Assembly: GCA_030704615.1 (NCBI GenBank)
Contig: CM060731.1
Coordinates: forward strand, 26,786,001-26,850,000
Origin: Takakia lepidozioides
Lineage: Eukaryota > Streptophyta > Takakiopsida > Takakiales > Takakiaceae
DNA length: 64,000 bases
Direction: 5' to 3'
Shown here: in pieces, positions 12,255 through 24,089 of the stretch
Position numbering within the stretch: the first letter of the stretch is position 1
Layout of the letters: the number at the start of each line of letters is the position of its first letter
The notes under the pieces: model-generated
Told to the model about the DNA's origin: nothing
The model's database searches: none
Seen by the model: the letters and a program-made list of their open reading frames with translations, nothing else
Program-made: the position numbers and the translations under genes

Positions 12255-12680
12255 AGCAGTTGTGGGGCCATTTCTGGAAAAATGGCGCCGAATTCTCTAT
12301 ATTTTGGGCCAAAAACTGGCTAAGTCCAACATGCACTGGTACCCCTGTGTCTGGAAAAATGGCGCCGAATTTCCCTATTTTGGGCCGAAAACTGGCTAAG
12401 TCCGAACATGCACGGGAACGATGTCTGGAAAAATGCGCCGAATTTCAGTTACATGGCCCAGAACTGCCCAACATCTGTGCAAATCCCCGGCACCATGTAC
12501 CGAAATTCGGTGCCACATTTCCAAATTTTGGGCTTACACACATGTCATGAGGGGACCTATAGCCGCGGAATTCGGCACCATTTTTCGTCAAAGAGACCTA
12601 TTACCGCAAAATACGTCGCGGTTTTTTCCGGTTACGGACCCTATTACCGCGAAATTCGACGCCATTTTTGCACATGTCGC
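12255..12680. repeat. Subterminal palindromic repeats, GAGG end (left copy)
   Basis: Several imperfect units of TGGAAAAATGGCGCCGAATT followed by TATTTTGGGCC and ACTGGCTAAGTCC, then units with CGAAATTCGGTGCCA and CGCGGAATTCGGCACC. The core is the same as in the intronic and intergenic arrays. The right copy has the mirror arrangement at about 16,000-16,330. Confidence 0.8.
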
Positions 12681-12854
12681 TGGGAATTGGCATGAGCGGA
12701 AGACGAAATATCATGAGCACAACTCTCAAAACTACAATTTCCCCTTCAAGGTGCCGAATAATATATTTGTTTTTTCTGACACATTCCATTAAATTAATGT
12801 TTTATAATGTTTTTTATTTTTGAAATTTGTACTTCTGCTCATGAAAAACCGATT

Positions 12855-12912
12855 GTCTTGCTCCTCCGCTCATGCCGCTCATGCCGCTCATGCTCATGAA
12901 ATAGCTAACCTC
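12855..12912 (-). repeat. Terminal inverted repeat, GAGG end, left MULE
   Basis: Read on the minus strand it begins GAGGTTAGCTATTTCATGAG and continues with ATGAGCGGC iterations, matching the other terminus from GCTATTTCATGAGC onward. The target duplication GTTCCATC follows at 12,913-12,920. Confidence 0.85.
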
Positions 12913-12920
12913 GTTCCATC
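12913..12920. repeat. Target site duplication of the left MULE, right copy
   Basis: Exact repeat of 1,043-1,050, directly outside the GAGG terminus. Confidence 0.85.
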
Positions 12921-14951
12921 TACACAATTGGCAGCTTTGAGGGAGGAACTCAAGCAGGAGTTTGAGGCTAGAATTGCCACTGAGTGTGCAAACAAGGTGG
13001 ATGTGGAAGCCAACCTCAAGTTGCAGAAAGAATTGGAGGACACCAAGGCTGCCCTGCAGCTAGCAAAGGGGAATCTGATTGAAGCGGGTCTGGAGCAGGG
13101 GAAATTGCATGAAGCACATAAGCAGCAGCTATACCAATTGCAGGTGCAGCATGAGGGCAAATTGCAAGAAGTGAAGGTGCTTCATACAGAGTTAGAGACA
13201 GTTCATCAGATAATGACCATACAATGTGCCATACTAACAACTGCTCTGGAACAAACTGCCTTAGAAGTTAACAGACAAGCAGAGAGATGTATGATGGCCA
13301 AGGCTGAGATAGTAGAGAAGGTGAAACTTATTGCTGATCTGAAGGCTACTCTCCGTCGCAATGAGGATACTTTCCAATAGTACAGTCAGGTTGAGGCTGA
13401 GAAGGGAAGGTTCATCCTGCAGTTGTAGCAATCACTCACGGGCCACAAGAATAAACTCTCTGTGGCTAACAAGGTTTGGAAGGAAGCCAATAATCTGCCT
13501 GCTGCCTATGTGGCCCTGGTTGAACCTCATGTAGAGCGCATGGAGGCTTTACAACAGCAGTTAGATGTGTACAGACTCAAGGAGGAGCAGGCTCTCAGAT
13601 GTGCTACACAAGACTTGGTGGATAATCATCTTATGCAAGTATGGTTAACACAAGGGCCGGGGGAAGAGAAGGCACCGCGAAAGCTCACTCAGGGGGAGAT
13701 GAATGATCTCAGATTGCAGGTGCAGAACATTGCCACAACTACTATAGACAATGTCTATAGTAGCATAGCGGAGTTACAGGATGATGTGGAAGGCCTGCAA
13801 ACTCAAGTGGATGACTTGAGTTCCAATATTGACAAAAGAGTCTTTATTCCTGAGGAGCAGCTGGTGGCTACTTATTTGCATGCCAGGACTCTGATTTTCT
13901 AGTCTTCATCACAAGAGGTGCAAAGATTGCCAGCAGTAGGAGGGACAGCGGCGGCAATATCACAACCTCTACAGCAGGTGGCTGTGCAGGTGACTGACGC
14001 TGTTGATACCATGGCGCAGCCACAGTCTGAGGTTTGGGGGGATGCTGCTTTCAACCCACCTAGGACTCCTGCTGCGCGGGAGTACAATCGGGCTATGATT
14101 ATGCCCTTCAACCAAATTCCCATTGTGATGGATTTGGCTTGGAAGGAATTCAGTCCTCCACAGTCTTTGGCACATTATTACCAGATCATGCGCGTTTGGT
14201 TGCCAGTGGCAACTCGGACTAAGGTTCTTCCGAACAATCGACCCATTGAGGATCATCATTTTGCAAGGTACTGGTCTGAGGCAGGCACCATGCTGAAAGA
14301 ATTGCCTTCCAGGTTGTTCATGGGTACATCTACACCAAGACCAAGGAGGTATCTAGTATTGTCATGGGCTATGAATTGTACTATGCTGCTTGTTTCCTTG
14401 CACGTTATCACATTGAGCAGCAGAAGATGCAGTCAAGATTTCTGAGTTATTCCAGTGGAGATCATTGGGTCTTACCTTCAGTTCCACCTCATATGTATCT
14501 ATATGATGCGAAACTCATGATGCAGAAGGATTCCCAGCTTCGTTCATGGTTTAATTTGGCTTGGAACAGCTTGGCCAAAGAAAAATTGGGCCCTGATGAT
14601 ATTTTTTATAAGGGACATGAACCCTGGAAATACTTACACTGTTCCAAAGTCATTGGCACACCTCTCACCTATACGGCCAAGGAGTTCAGGGAACTCACTC
14701 ATTTTGCTTGCAAGCGATTAAAACAAGTAGTCCAGTTCAAGCTTCTAGACATGGTGGGCCAACACTGCATGCCATGCAGGATTCCTGGGGAACCACTTGA
14801 GGTTCGGCCGCCGAAACACCTCAAGGGGGAAGATGATTCTGATACTACTGGTTCTACAGAGGAACCTTTTGACATGGCGGAGGACTATGCACTCCAGATG
14901 GAAGAGAAGAAACTACAACACACCCTATGTAATTTCGACGATTTAGTTTGA
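12921..14951 (+). pseudogene. 3' half of the unidentified coding sequence split by the left MULE
   Basis: Continues the frame of 1-1,042 with TQLAALREELKQEFEARIA. That opens a long coiled coil (about 12,921-13,900) rich in Glu, Lys, Leu and Gln, with stops at 13,378 (TAG), near 13,425 and near 13,900. A globular part follows (for example MIMPFNQIPIVMDLAWKEF near 14,100), with a frameshift near 14,310 and a last frame 14,364-14,951 ending CNFDDLV. I recognise no catalytic motif, zinc finger or reverse transcriptase. Degenerate, but mostly one strand and order. It may be a structural protein of another mobile element or a lost host gene. Confidence 0.6.
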
Positions 14952-15570
14952 CGCTGGCGTTGACTGTTGTCACTTTCGACTGTTCCAACCATTTTGCAGT
15001 CAAAATTTACATTAAAATATTCGAAGTGCTAGACAATCGCGAAAATTTTGACTGTAGTGAGAGACTTTGACTATCTAAAGTGAGCTGACTGAGACAACCA
15101 CTTAAACAATGGCACGTGTAATCACAATATATAAATTATATAGCAATATATATATGTGGATAATAAAAAGTAAAAACATTTAACTATTTTTTTACTGACC
15201 TATCACATTAATATTAAACTAATCGTGTGCTGGTTAATGTTAGTGAAACAAAACAACTGAATTATATGAACGAATGATAAACAAAACGCCTTGCTGGCAG
15301 CTATTGGATGAACGTATCAAACATAATTTTTGCGCACTGGATGAACGTATGAATGAATGATAAAGCAACTATTGGATGAATGTGTGAACGCATAGATTGA
15401 TGGAAAACCCAAAATCCAGCTATCTCTGAATACATTCATCCATCAAGAGATGTACCTATCACGTGCGTGAACAAAAGGGGGTTAATTTAATACCCCCACA
15501 TACAAACTATGTATATATTAAGAGGCTGGAAAATTTACAAAAGTATATATACATACTTTTAGGGGGAAAT
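14952..15570. other. AT-rich spacer, no gene seen
   Basis: Contains a TTGACTGTTG/TTTGACTGTAG-rich stretch to about 15,090, then AT-rich sequence with scattered TATATA and ATGAACG(A/T)AT(G/C) repeats near 15,265-15,400. No coding frame or RNA gene recognised. Confidence 0.6.
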
Positions 15571-15574
15571 TTCA

Positions 15575-15662
15575 AATGGGTGTATGTAGCTTACTGGTAA
15601 GGGCTCTCCCTGCCCGCCGTGGCGTCGCGGTTTCAAACTCCTCGCGTTGTTTTTTTTCCCCT
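15575..15662 (+). repeat. tRNA-derived (SINE-like) sequence with A and B boxes
   Basis: TAGCTTACTGGTAAGG at 15,587-15,602 fits an A box and GGTTTCAAACTCC at 15,629-15,641 fits a B box, at tRNA-like spacing. A T8 tract after it (from about 15,651) could end RNA polymerase III transcription. The acceptor stem does not pair, so it is not an intact tRNA gene. Confidence 0.5.
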
Positions 15663-15764
15663 TCATGCACTAAGCCCCACTAAGCCCTATCGCTGCTGTG
15701 CGCACTATGTCCTTGTAAAAAGAACAACCTAACAATCTATCAGCGACACACGGTTATGGGTTTC

Positions 15765-15773
15765 CCTCCTATC
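15765..15773. repeat. Target site duplication of the right MULE, left copy
   Basis: CCTCCTATC, repeated at 41,537-41,545 just outside the other terminus. It differs from the duplication of the left element, so the two copies inserted independently. Confidence 0.85.
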
Positions 15774-15835
15774 GAGGTTAGCTATTTCATCAGCATGAGC
15801 GGCATGAGCGGAGTAGCAAGACAATCGGTTTTCAT
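15774..15835 (+). repeat. Terminal inverted repeat, GAGG end, right MULE
   Basis: GAGGTTAGCTATTTCATCAG followed by CATGAGCGG iterations and AGCAAGACAATCGG. Same sequence as the minus strand of 12,850-12,912, with a short deletion in the ATGAGC iterations. Confidence 0.85.
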
Positions 15836-15999
15836 GAGCAGAAGTACAAATTTCGAAAATAAAAAACATTAAAAAAATTAATTTAATGCAATGTGTCAGA
15901 AAAAACAAATATATTATTCGGCACCTTGAAGGGAAAATTGTAGTTTTGAGAGTTGTGCTCATGATATTTTGTCTTCCGCTCATGCCAATTCCCAGCGAC

Positions 16000-16330
16000 A
16001 TGTGCAAAAATGGCGTCGAATTTCGCGGTAATAGGGTCCGTAACCGGAAAAAACCGCGATGTATTTAATAGGTCTCTCTGGCGAAAAATAGTGCCGAATT
16101 CCGCGGCTATAGGTCCCCTCATGACAGGTGTGTAAGCCCAAAATTTGGAAATGTGGCGCCGAATTTCAGTACATGGTGCCGGGGATTGCACAGATGTTGG
16201 GCAATTCTGGGCCATGTAACTGGAAATTCGGCGCCATTTTTCCAAACACAGGGGTACCAGTGCATGTTGGGACTTAGCCAGTTTTTGGCCCAAAATAGAG
16301 AAATTCGGCGCCATTTTTCCAGAAATGGCC
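16000..16330. repeat. Subterminal palindromic repeats, GAGG end (right copy)
   Basis: Mirror of 12,255-12,680: AAATTCGGCGCCATTTTTCC occurs twice near 16,225 and 16,302, with GGACTTAGCCAGTTTT between them, plus diverged TGGCGTCGAATTTCGCGG units nearer the terminus. Confidence 0.8.
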
Positions 16331-16551
16331 CCACAACTGCTTCTGTTGGATCTCAGTTTGAATGGAATATTGCCTCATTCCAGGAGTTTTGGGGTGCATT
16401 TCATTACACTGCAAAAAAAAATCTAATACATGAAAATGCAATTGAAAATATCCATATGGAGGATTCCCTTTGCCCCATCAATGATTTCTGGAATCCCTAA
16501 GGAGGAGTTTGTGCAGCTTTCACGCTCAACGCCGGTGCATGAATAAAGTCA

Positions 16552-19500
16552 TCAATAGTCACGTTCATCCTCAACCTCTTCAGGTAAATGTAATACATGC
16601 TTGCACGGATAATACTTTGAACCCTTCTTTGCTTCCATCAACGAGAAGTCCGTACAATTGCAAGTCGGCTCCACTCCAATCGTAATTGTGTATACATCGT
16701 CGCGTACAGCCGAGCCGGCCGTTGCCATCCGATAAACACGCCCAAGGCCGGGTGGAGGTACGCCCACGAGCTCTGAATAGTGCAAGCCATCCCAAGAGCA
16801 TTGGCCATCCGAGTCTCATTCAACTTGTTGGGAGGGTGTCGTCTCTTCACTCTTCCGAATCGCATTGTGGGATGTGCAGAATTGTCCAATCCGTCTCTAC
16901 TGGACCGAGCAGTCTGCAATGGCTGGGTCTGAGGAACTGGAAATGCGTGGGCCGGGACGTCTGTGCGTTGTACCATTCGAAATCCTGCTGCAGATAGAGC
17001 ATCCGCCTCATTCTGAGAGAGGCTGCAACCCGGTGCAACAGGCCAGACGCCCGGAGGCTCCGGCATTCCCTGAATCCCGTACTTGGGCTTGCCAAATACA
17101 CAAGTCATTATGTCGTGCCTACAGAACCAAAACGTCTGCGTTGTGGCGTGAGCAAATGTGGGAGTCAAAAATCTGCCGCTGAAACAAGGTGCAGGTACAA
17201 CACCGTGTGGGTTCCTCTGAATCATCTCACCACAGCGTGCTCTCGTATCCACCCGATGGCGCAGCACTTCCCTCGAAATGCCGGCAATGTCCTTGCAATT
17301 CTCCACTGTGACTCCGACACTCTTGTCTCCACAATGGGAATGTTGTACTGCTTTACTACAGATGGCTCGTTATGTTGCCCGGGCACGTGCCCTGTGCTCA
17401 AAGGAGATGGCGATCTTGAACTGCAGGACTTGCGGTGCTCGACGAGACCTCCTCGGGCAACATCACAAGACCACGAGGGAGCGTGCGAATATTCTTGTCA
17501 GCTCGCCATGAATCCTCTTCCCCGCCAGTGCCTCGTCAAGTCTTCGTCTCACTGGACGGGTATGAACATCTCCTTCCAAATGTTGGCCTCTTCGAAGCAA
17601 TGGCGTGTCCCGAAGGCCCTCTCGCAAGGCCGCCGCCCACTTCGAGGATTCTTCGATCTGGAGGCAGTCCGCATCAGCATTTCCTGCCTGTCCGGCCCCA
17701 AGCCCCACTGTTTCCCTTTCAAGAACTCGTTGTACCTGCATTGCTGTATAATTGACATCACAATGTCCTCCGTTGTGGCAGTGAGGATGTCCACCAGATG
17801 CGCCGCAGAGGAGGCACGCCGGAAGAATGCACTGATTCGGCCATGTTTGTCGTGGGCATGTCGGTGTCGGAGTCGAGACACATTTCCTGCACAAGCACAT
17901 GTTGAGGTTACAAGCAAGTTACAAATAATGCCAAGAATAATATTCAACGGACGCGAATTCGTGCAACTCACCTCCCCGCATATAGTCGCCGAACTGGAGG
18001 AAACAATAATGCCACCATGCTAGCCAACTGACCATTGCTCCCTCGTCTGATTTCCTTACAGCACCTGACGATATCCACCAAGCCCGTATACATGCAAACT
18101 GTGTGTCTGCATCATCCAAGGTGGGAGCGCGCTTCCACGCAAGACACATGGAACGGTGCTCCTCTCTGAAATCTGGCGCCACGAGCCTGGTTGTGTACTG
18201 CGAAAGGCTCTGTAGAAAATGGAACCCACAAGATCTCTCCTTGCCTTCCATGGGAACATTGGGGTCTTGCCCGTACACCCTTCGGATGGCAGCCCAATTT
18301 GCTTGTGCGTTGTCCCGCCATGAAACCACGGAAATTGGGAGGGGGCCATTGCCATGGGGGCGTGCAGGTTACTTCCTTTGGCCTGGGTGTCAAGGGCATC
18401 TCCATGTTTGGCATGTGTGTCCTCCTTCTCGCACATTCAAATAGCCAAGAAGCAAATCTCACAAATAACAATTGTCATTAGCATCCTGCAGTGGGTGTCG
18501 TAGACATGTGCACCCATTGTCACCCACTGGTGATTTGTAATTCGCTTGATATGGTCGAACATGACCCAACTGTTTGACAAGTCCCCACTCGTCATCCTGT
18601 CGACCAGTTGGACGCCGCTGCCAGGTCCACACGTGGACATTTTGAATACGAAACAACGATCTGCCTCAGTCCCTTGTCCTGGAAACCTACTTCCATGAAT
18701 GTAGTCATATCCACATCGTCGCTTCACCTCCAGAATGGAGTGCATATCCGAGCCACGCCCAATTTTCTGTTTGCATGAGACAATGTGGTTTCGGACATTC
18801 GGTGAACAGACGTGGGACACCGACTCCAGCAATGCCTCCATTTCCTTGTCATCGAGAGGAACTCTATCGAAGCCGTCTTCCGACATAATTCTGGCCAATG
18901 CCATCTTATGGGCGGCTTGGAGCTGTATCTGTTTGGGTTTGGCACCCGGTCTCAACTTAACCTCCTCCTGAACGAGCTGCTCTGCCTCGTGGGCAGCCTC
19001 CCGCGAGTTCCCCCTCGCCAATTTGTGACAATGGGAACCAACGTGTATGCAAGCTCGGGTGAGGTCAGGGAAACGGTGCAACACATAGAACTGCTTGGCA
19101 TTACAAACAGACATGCAGTGTGGTGGTTCTTTGCAATGCGCACACTTAAATGTGGAGTTTGGAACCTTCTCCTGAGCTCGAAATGGTTGATGAGCTGTGC
19201 CTGTCCAATCGGTCTCGTTCCTGTGACCTCTGGATTTAAAATGGAAGCAAGTTGGGGAAAAACACCGCAACGCGCCCGCACAAACAACGTAGCGCACCCG
19301 CACACCATCGAGCATCTTCATGCTGGTGGTTTTGGTGACGCACCAAGGATGACCGTCATGTTTTCTATCCATATCTGTCAACATTCCGGACGCCCTCGAG
19401 TAGTCTGTCCGAGGAGGGAACTCAAAGAAGATATTACCGCGACGTCTTGGGGAAGGCATGTAACCGATTTAATTGCGAACTTGCTGTAGTCCAGCCCGGC

Positions 19501-20093
19501 CAGCTCCGAGCGGTGTCCATCCATGTGAAGCCCTCGCAGAATTTCAAGAATGGATCGAACTGCGGTGCTCGTTCTGGGAATATGACTCCCTCATCCACTG
19601 ACGTCCATTGAGGACTTGCTTGATCTCCAGGACGATCTCGGAACTTCCATGACCTCGTCAGAGTCGGACAGGTTGTGAACAACCCGGTTCTCGCTCGTCT
19701 TCATTGATGGGTTGGGCTCTGGATTTACTTCGTTGCGGACTTCTCTCTTTGAGGTACCCACTCTCTGATTCGGATTGTTTCGTGGAAGGCGCCAGGATAG
19801 AAGGTGCATTTGGCGGGCAAATGAAGTCCCCAACAGCCCTGTATATGACGCTGTCCGATGGTGGAACTCGCCATTCCCTGCCATCGCCGAAATCATCGTG
19901 GAGCACAACAATACTCTCGACAACAACGCCGTTTGAGTCCTTCTTTTCTTCCTCCAAAAAAACCGACCCCGGTTTCAGGTGGTATCGAACGCACAGATAT
20001 TTCTCCATCACACGGCAGATGTCCCCTCTGCACGGAAATGAAGCTCTATGCTCGTGAGGAGGGCAGTACACTGTAGCTCGGGTTTTCCGCCAT
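16552..20093 (-). pseudogene. MULE transposase with SWIM finger, right copy
   Basis: Starts at the ATG matching the left copy (MAENP). A long open stretch (19,459-18,437) keeps what the left copy lost: Cys/His clusters CAGALRCFSPTC and CAHCKEPPHCMSVC, CIHVGSHCH, and VYDTHCRM with the first catalytic Asp (about 18,482-18,508). A one-base insertion breaks the second catalytic motif (near 18,312) and there is a rearranged stretch at 18,430-18,465. The 85 bp intron (17,971-17,887) has standard GT/AG ends. The C-terminus is intact: CNCTDF, then YYPCKHVLHL (16,585-16,668), the CxC-xn-CxH pattern of a SWIM zinc finger found in many Mutator transposases. Early frameshifts lie near 20,070 and 19,890. 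Confidence 0.85.
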
Positions 20094-20329
20094 GGGAGAT
20101 GTGCACACAAGACTGCAGGATGGCGTTTGGGGCAAGCTCCCTGGTAGAAGGGGATGCACGATGGGAAGGAATGCGGCCGATTTGTCCGAGCGACGAAGCC
20201 TGATCCAAATCCAGGGAGCCAACTATCTCAAAAATCCACAGTCAGAGTGTTAATGAACCTTGTCTCCGAATGCGGCCCCTGTTCTTTGCAATAACTGCCA
20301 ACGGTATGCAGTCAGAAAGTGGGGGGGCC

Positions 20330-21800
20330 GCCCGGATGATGTCGGCTGAAGGGGAGAAGCCGGCACCGGGCCGTCACATTACAACCCCCGGATGGAAATT
20401 CGGCACCGAATATCCAACAGGGGCCAAAAAGGGCCGACCCTCCCCGGATGGAAAAACTGCGCCGAATTTACATCCGGGCCGTTCGGATGCAGTCGGCTCG
20501 GGGGAAGGCTGGCACATGGCCGTCACATTTCAACCCCCGGACGGGAATTCGGCACCGAATATCCAACAGGGGCCGCCCGGATGAAGTCGCCTCGGGCGGA
20601 GAGGCCGACACCTGTCCGACAGAAACATCCCCCGGATGGAAATTTGGCGCCGAATTTCCATCCGGGCCCCCCCAAAGGAAGTCATGTCGGGGGGTCAGGC
20701 CGAAACTGGCCGACATAAAACTCCCCGGATGGAAAAACGGCGCCGAATTTATATCCGGGGCCGTTTGGATGCAGTCGGCTCGGGAGGGAGGCCGGCACCT
20801 GGCCGGTTCGGCGGCCGTCACATTACAACCCCCGGACGGAAATTCGGCACCGAATATCCAACAGGGGGCGCCGGATAAAGTCGCTCGGGTGGAGAGGCCG
20901 GCACCTGTCCGACAGAGAACATCCCCGGATGGAAATTCGGCGCCGAATTTCCATCCGGGCCCCCCCAAAGGAAGTCGTGTCGGGGGGTCAGGCCGAATTC
21001 TGGCCGACATAAAAACCTCCCCGGATGGAAAAACGGCGCCAAATTTACATCCGGGGCCGTTCGGATGCAGTCGGCTCGGGAGGCGAGGCCGGCACCTGGC
21101 CGTCACATTACAACCCCCGGACGGAAATTCAGCACCGAATATCCAACAGGGGGCGCCGGAATAAAGTTGACTCAGGCGGAGGGGATGGAAAACCGGCGCT
21201 GAATTTCCATTCGGCATGTAATCGCAATCGCGGCCAGATGGAATTTCGGCAACGAATTTCCATGTAGGAACTAAGAGGGATGGAAAAGAAACAAGGAATT
21301 TCTCTCTACCAGTCGAGAATTCCTGAAAAACGTGTCTAAAAGTGGACTTCAGCACCAAACTTAAGGTTTAGTGTATTTTTAGACAAAAAAACCAAGCGGC
21401 CATGCCCAGAATTACCTGCAGGATGGTAATTTGGCGCTTCGACTTACCTGGCGGATGGAAATTCGGCGCCGAATTTCCATCCGGCCGCGCTTCGAATTAC
21501 CTACTTCATGGAAATTCGGCGCCGGATTTCCATCCATCCGCTCTCCGAATTACCTGCATGACGGAAAAACGGCACTCCGACTTACCTGGCGGACGGAAAT
21601 TCGGCGCCGGATTTACATCCATCCGCGCTCCGAGTTACTTGCAGGATGGAACGGCGCTGGATTTCGATTACCTGCATGACGGAAATTCGGCGCTCCGATT
21701 ACCTGATGGAAATTGGCGCCGGATTTCTATCCTCCGCTCTTCGAATTACCTGCATGACGGAAATTCGGCGCTCCGACATACCTGGCGGATGGGAATTCGG
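20330..21800. repeat. Palindrome-rich region between the two divergent genes (right copy)
   Basis: Counterpart of 7,380-9,175 with the same two families: long units with GGCCGGCACCTGTCCGAC plus palindromes (20,330-21,180), then short units with GAATTACCTGCATGACGG and CTTACCTGGCGGA (21,400-21,800). A perfect 36 bp palindrome lies at 20,924-20,959 around ATTCGGCGCCGAAT. Probably contains both promoters (inference). Confidence 0.85.
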
Positions 21801-22271
21801 CGCCGAGGGCTTCGTTGCGTCATACTTCATTTGACATTTAATTGCGTAGTTGGGCATTAAATGTCCTCCGCCGTCGGTTTTGATTCGTGATGGCGACACA
21901 GGGATTCCATGCTTGCTTCCTCGATACGTCTTGGAAACCTGATGCTAAACTTGGATGAAGTTCTATTCAAGGCATGTACGCAAAAATACTGAGATCTTTT
22001 TTCTTTTGCTGGGACTTATGCCGCGTGAAGGGCGTGGCTCTCCTGAGAGAGACCCCACATCCAGACGCGGCGGAAGTTGAAGGCTTTGTACTACGGCGAC
22101 GGCCAACCTCTCGCATGGCCAAACTTAAGCTCCAGCAGGAGATTCCAGTGTCTTGCTCACAACCCGCGCCAACTGAAGCCGAGTACTCCCAGGCAAGCCA
22201 CTTCCGCTTTCCCTTTGTTGTTTACTTTGTTTTTTGGTTTGTTTTCGCATCTTCAGCCTGGCATCGCTGGA

Positions 22272-22530
22272 AGCGTATGGTTGCATCGCAAAAGTAGGAG
22301 CTGTTGAGAACAATGATCAAGGTCAGAGTGGTTAAAAATTAAGGAAATCCATGCTGAGCTGAGAAGATTGTCTGAGCAGATGAAGTGCCTTCAAAACATT
22401 TCACCCTGTTTTCCCGTCTTATGGAATTCGTGTTCATTTGTTCATCGTGTTTCATGTTACCGGTTGAGTGAACCTTAGATAGTTTGCAATGCGTGTGCAA
22501 AGCCGGCAGCTCTTGAGAAGGCTGCTTGTG
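22272..22530. other. About 257 bp present only in the right MULE copy
   Basis: The copies agree up to GGCATCGCTGGA and again from CATGTCATTCTTAGGC; this segment lies between. No terminal repeats, target duplication or coding motif seen. It may be an insertion here or a deletion in the left copy. Confidence 0.6.
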
Positions 22531-23689
22531 CATGTCATTCTTAGGCATTGGTTGGATTTGTTTTCATTGTTGTTCCACGATTGTTGCGATGGTTGCGCTG
22601 CTCGTTGCGATGGTGGTTTTCATTCCGATGTTGGTTCTCACGATTTTGGGAATGACAGAGTGACGACGAGCCCGGCACGCTGGTGGTATCATCGACAACT
22701 CCAACTCATCGCATGTTTGGATCGCCCAACTTGGGGCGGGAGGGCAAACTAAAACCTTTTGTTGGTGGACGGGAGGACCTGCAGCGAGAGTACGACAGAA
22801 TAGGCATTGGGGAGGTTGGTGCAGGCGGCATGGCAGGTGAAGGGCGTGAGGACAGCAGATCCGGCAATGGAGGTTGTTGATGCACATGCAGTAGGGCCCG
22901 CCCACGCAAAGAAGAAGAAGAAAGCCAAGCACATGCAATCCCCGGCGAGAGAGCCGTCACGGGCTGCGGAGGGGGGAGTGAGCAGTGCGCGCGAGGGTGT
23001 CAGTTCTCCTCAATCAAAGGTGGTCGTCCTGGAGGGCTCCCCTGCTGCTAGCCCTAGTAAGAAACAAAAGCCCGTGAGAGGGCAAAAGAGAGGGCAAAAG
23101 AACAGGCGAGACAGAAGGCTAGCCAGGAGGAAAGAGAAAAGGCCACTGAAGAGGCCAGGGGTGCCGAAATGACAGATGCCCATGTAAGCGAGGGACGCAC
23201 AGAGACGGTGGATCCCTCCAAGACACCACAAAGAGGCAGTAACACACCGGTTACACCATCGCGGACAAGAGCCCCCCGCAATTACCCATACGGTGGAGAG
23301 TGGAGGAGAGGAAAGAACACCACAAAGAGCACGGATTGTGCAAGTTCGAGGTGAAGCCAGGGAGAGGGCAGTAGAGACGGGGAGAGTGCTCGAGGTGGTT
23401 TCGCCGGTGGTTGACCATGTTGAGGAGGACGACACCGAGCTTTCTGACCAGGATGACATCCTCCCGGACATCCCCAGGCCCCAAACCCGCAGCATACAGG
23501 CTGGATTTGGCGGTCCTGGTGGGCTGCCGGAGAACCCCTCTGCAGCAGACGTCATGTCGGAGGCGGATATGAAGTTGGCCGCTGCCAAGATGTTGGAGGC
23601 AACCCACAGCAACATTGGCAGGGTGCTGGGGGCATGGTGTACCCGGCCAAGCTTTGAATTCCCCTTTGCCGCTTGGTGTCATTGCAGGT

Positions 23690-24089
23690 GGTGAGACCTG
23701 CCCTCCCAGGCGATATCGACAAGCTGAAATTCTCTTTCCGGGATGGATATCGAATGGGGTCTGCCGGTTTTACGTTTCCATTGAGAACGACCACGGAGCT
23801 TCCCGTGCCCACACTTCCGATGAGGTGGACAAATGGGGTCCCCATTGGCAAAGGCGAAATGAGGAGTTCGAGAGATCGATTGCTACTGATCCTCTTTTCC
23901 AGCACTTGTCCGGAAAGATGTTTTACGTGTGGGACGGCAATCATCGCCTCCTGGCATGGATGGAGCACATAGCCGAAGCCCACCCCAACGACCTCGATTG
24001 GCATTTCGCTGTGGAGTGTGTTGTGCTGAAGGTTGCGGGGCCCAAAGATCGCAGTCTTCTCAAAGCTGCAATGGCGGACATCAACTCGT
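23690..24089 (+). other. ParB-like (ParB/sulfiredoxin fold) domain of the right copy
   Basis: PALPGDIDKLKFSFRDGYR resembles the start of a ParB N-terminal domain, where a regulated position list precedes a DxxLxxSxxxxG helix. YVWDGNHRLLAW fits the conserved DGxHRxxA box. In bacteria and phages this domain is often fused in front of a DNA methyltransferase, the order seen here. The exon ends with a good donor (ACTC/GTAAGT). One frameshift near 23,762 separates the two halves in this copy. Assignment is by motif only. Confidence 0.55.

Larger units (their letters stand above)
1051..12912 (-). mobile_element. Left copy of a two-gene MULE-like DNA transposon (11.9 kb)
   Basis: The element begins GGGGGCTGCTATTTCATGAG and ends with the inverted version CTCATGAAATAGCTAACCTC, and it is flanked by GTTCCATC on both sides. 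Inside are a ParB/methyltransferase-like gene on the minus strand (about 6.7 to 1.26 kb) and a SWIM-domain MULE transposase on the plus strand (about 9.4 to 12.0 kb). A 2 kb palindrome-rich region separates them. A second copy in opposite orientation lies at 15,774-41,536 and matches over almost its whole length. The strand given is that of the methyltransferase-like gene. Superfamily assignment rests on the SWIM finger, the transposase core motifs and the 8-9 bp duplication. Confidence 0.9.

Noticed and set aside
12255-12680. Subterminal repeats as an independent small transposon (MITE)
   Set aside because: The same repeats occupy the same place in both copies of the large element, inside its terminal repeats, so they belong to it.
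15575-15662. Functional tRNA gene
   Set aside because: A and B boxes are present but the acceptor and anticodon stems do not form.
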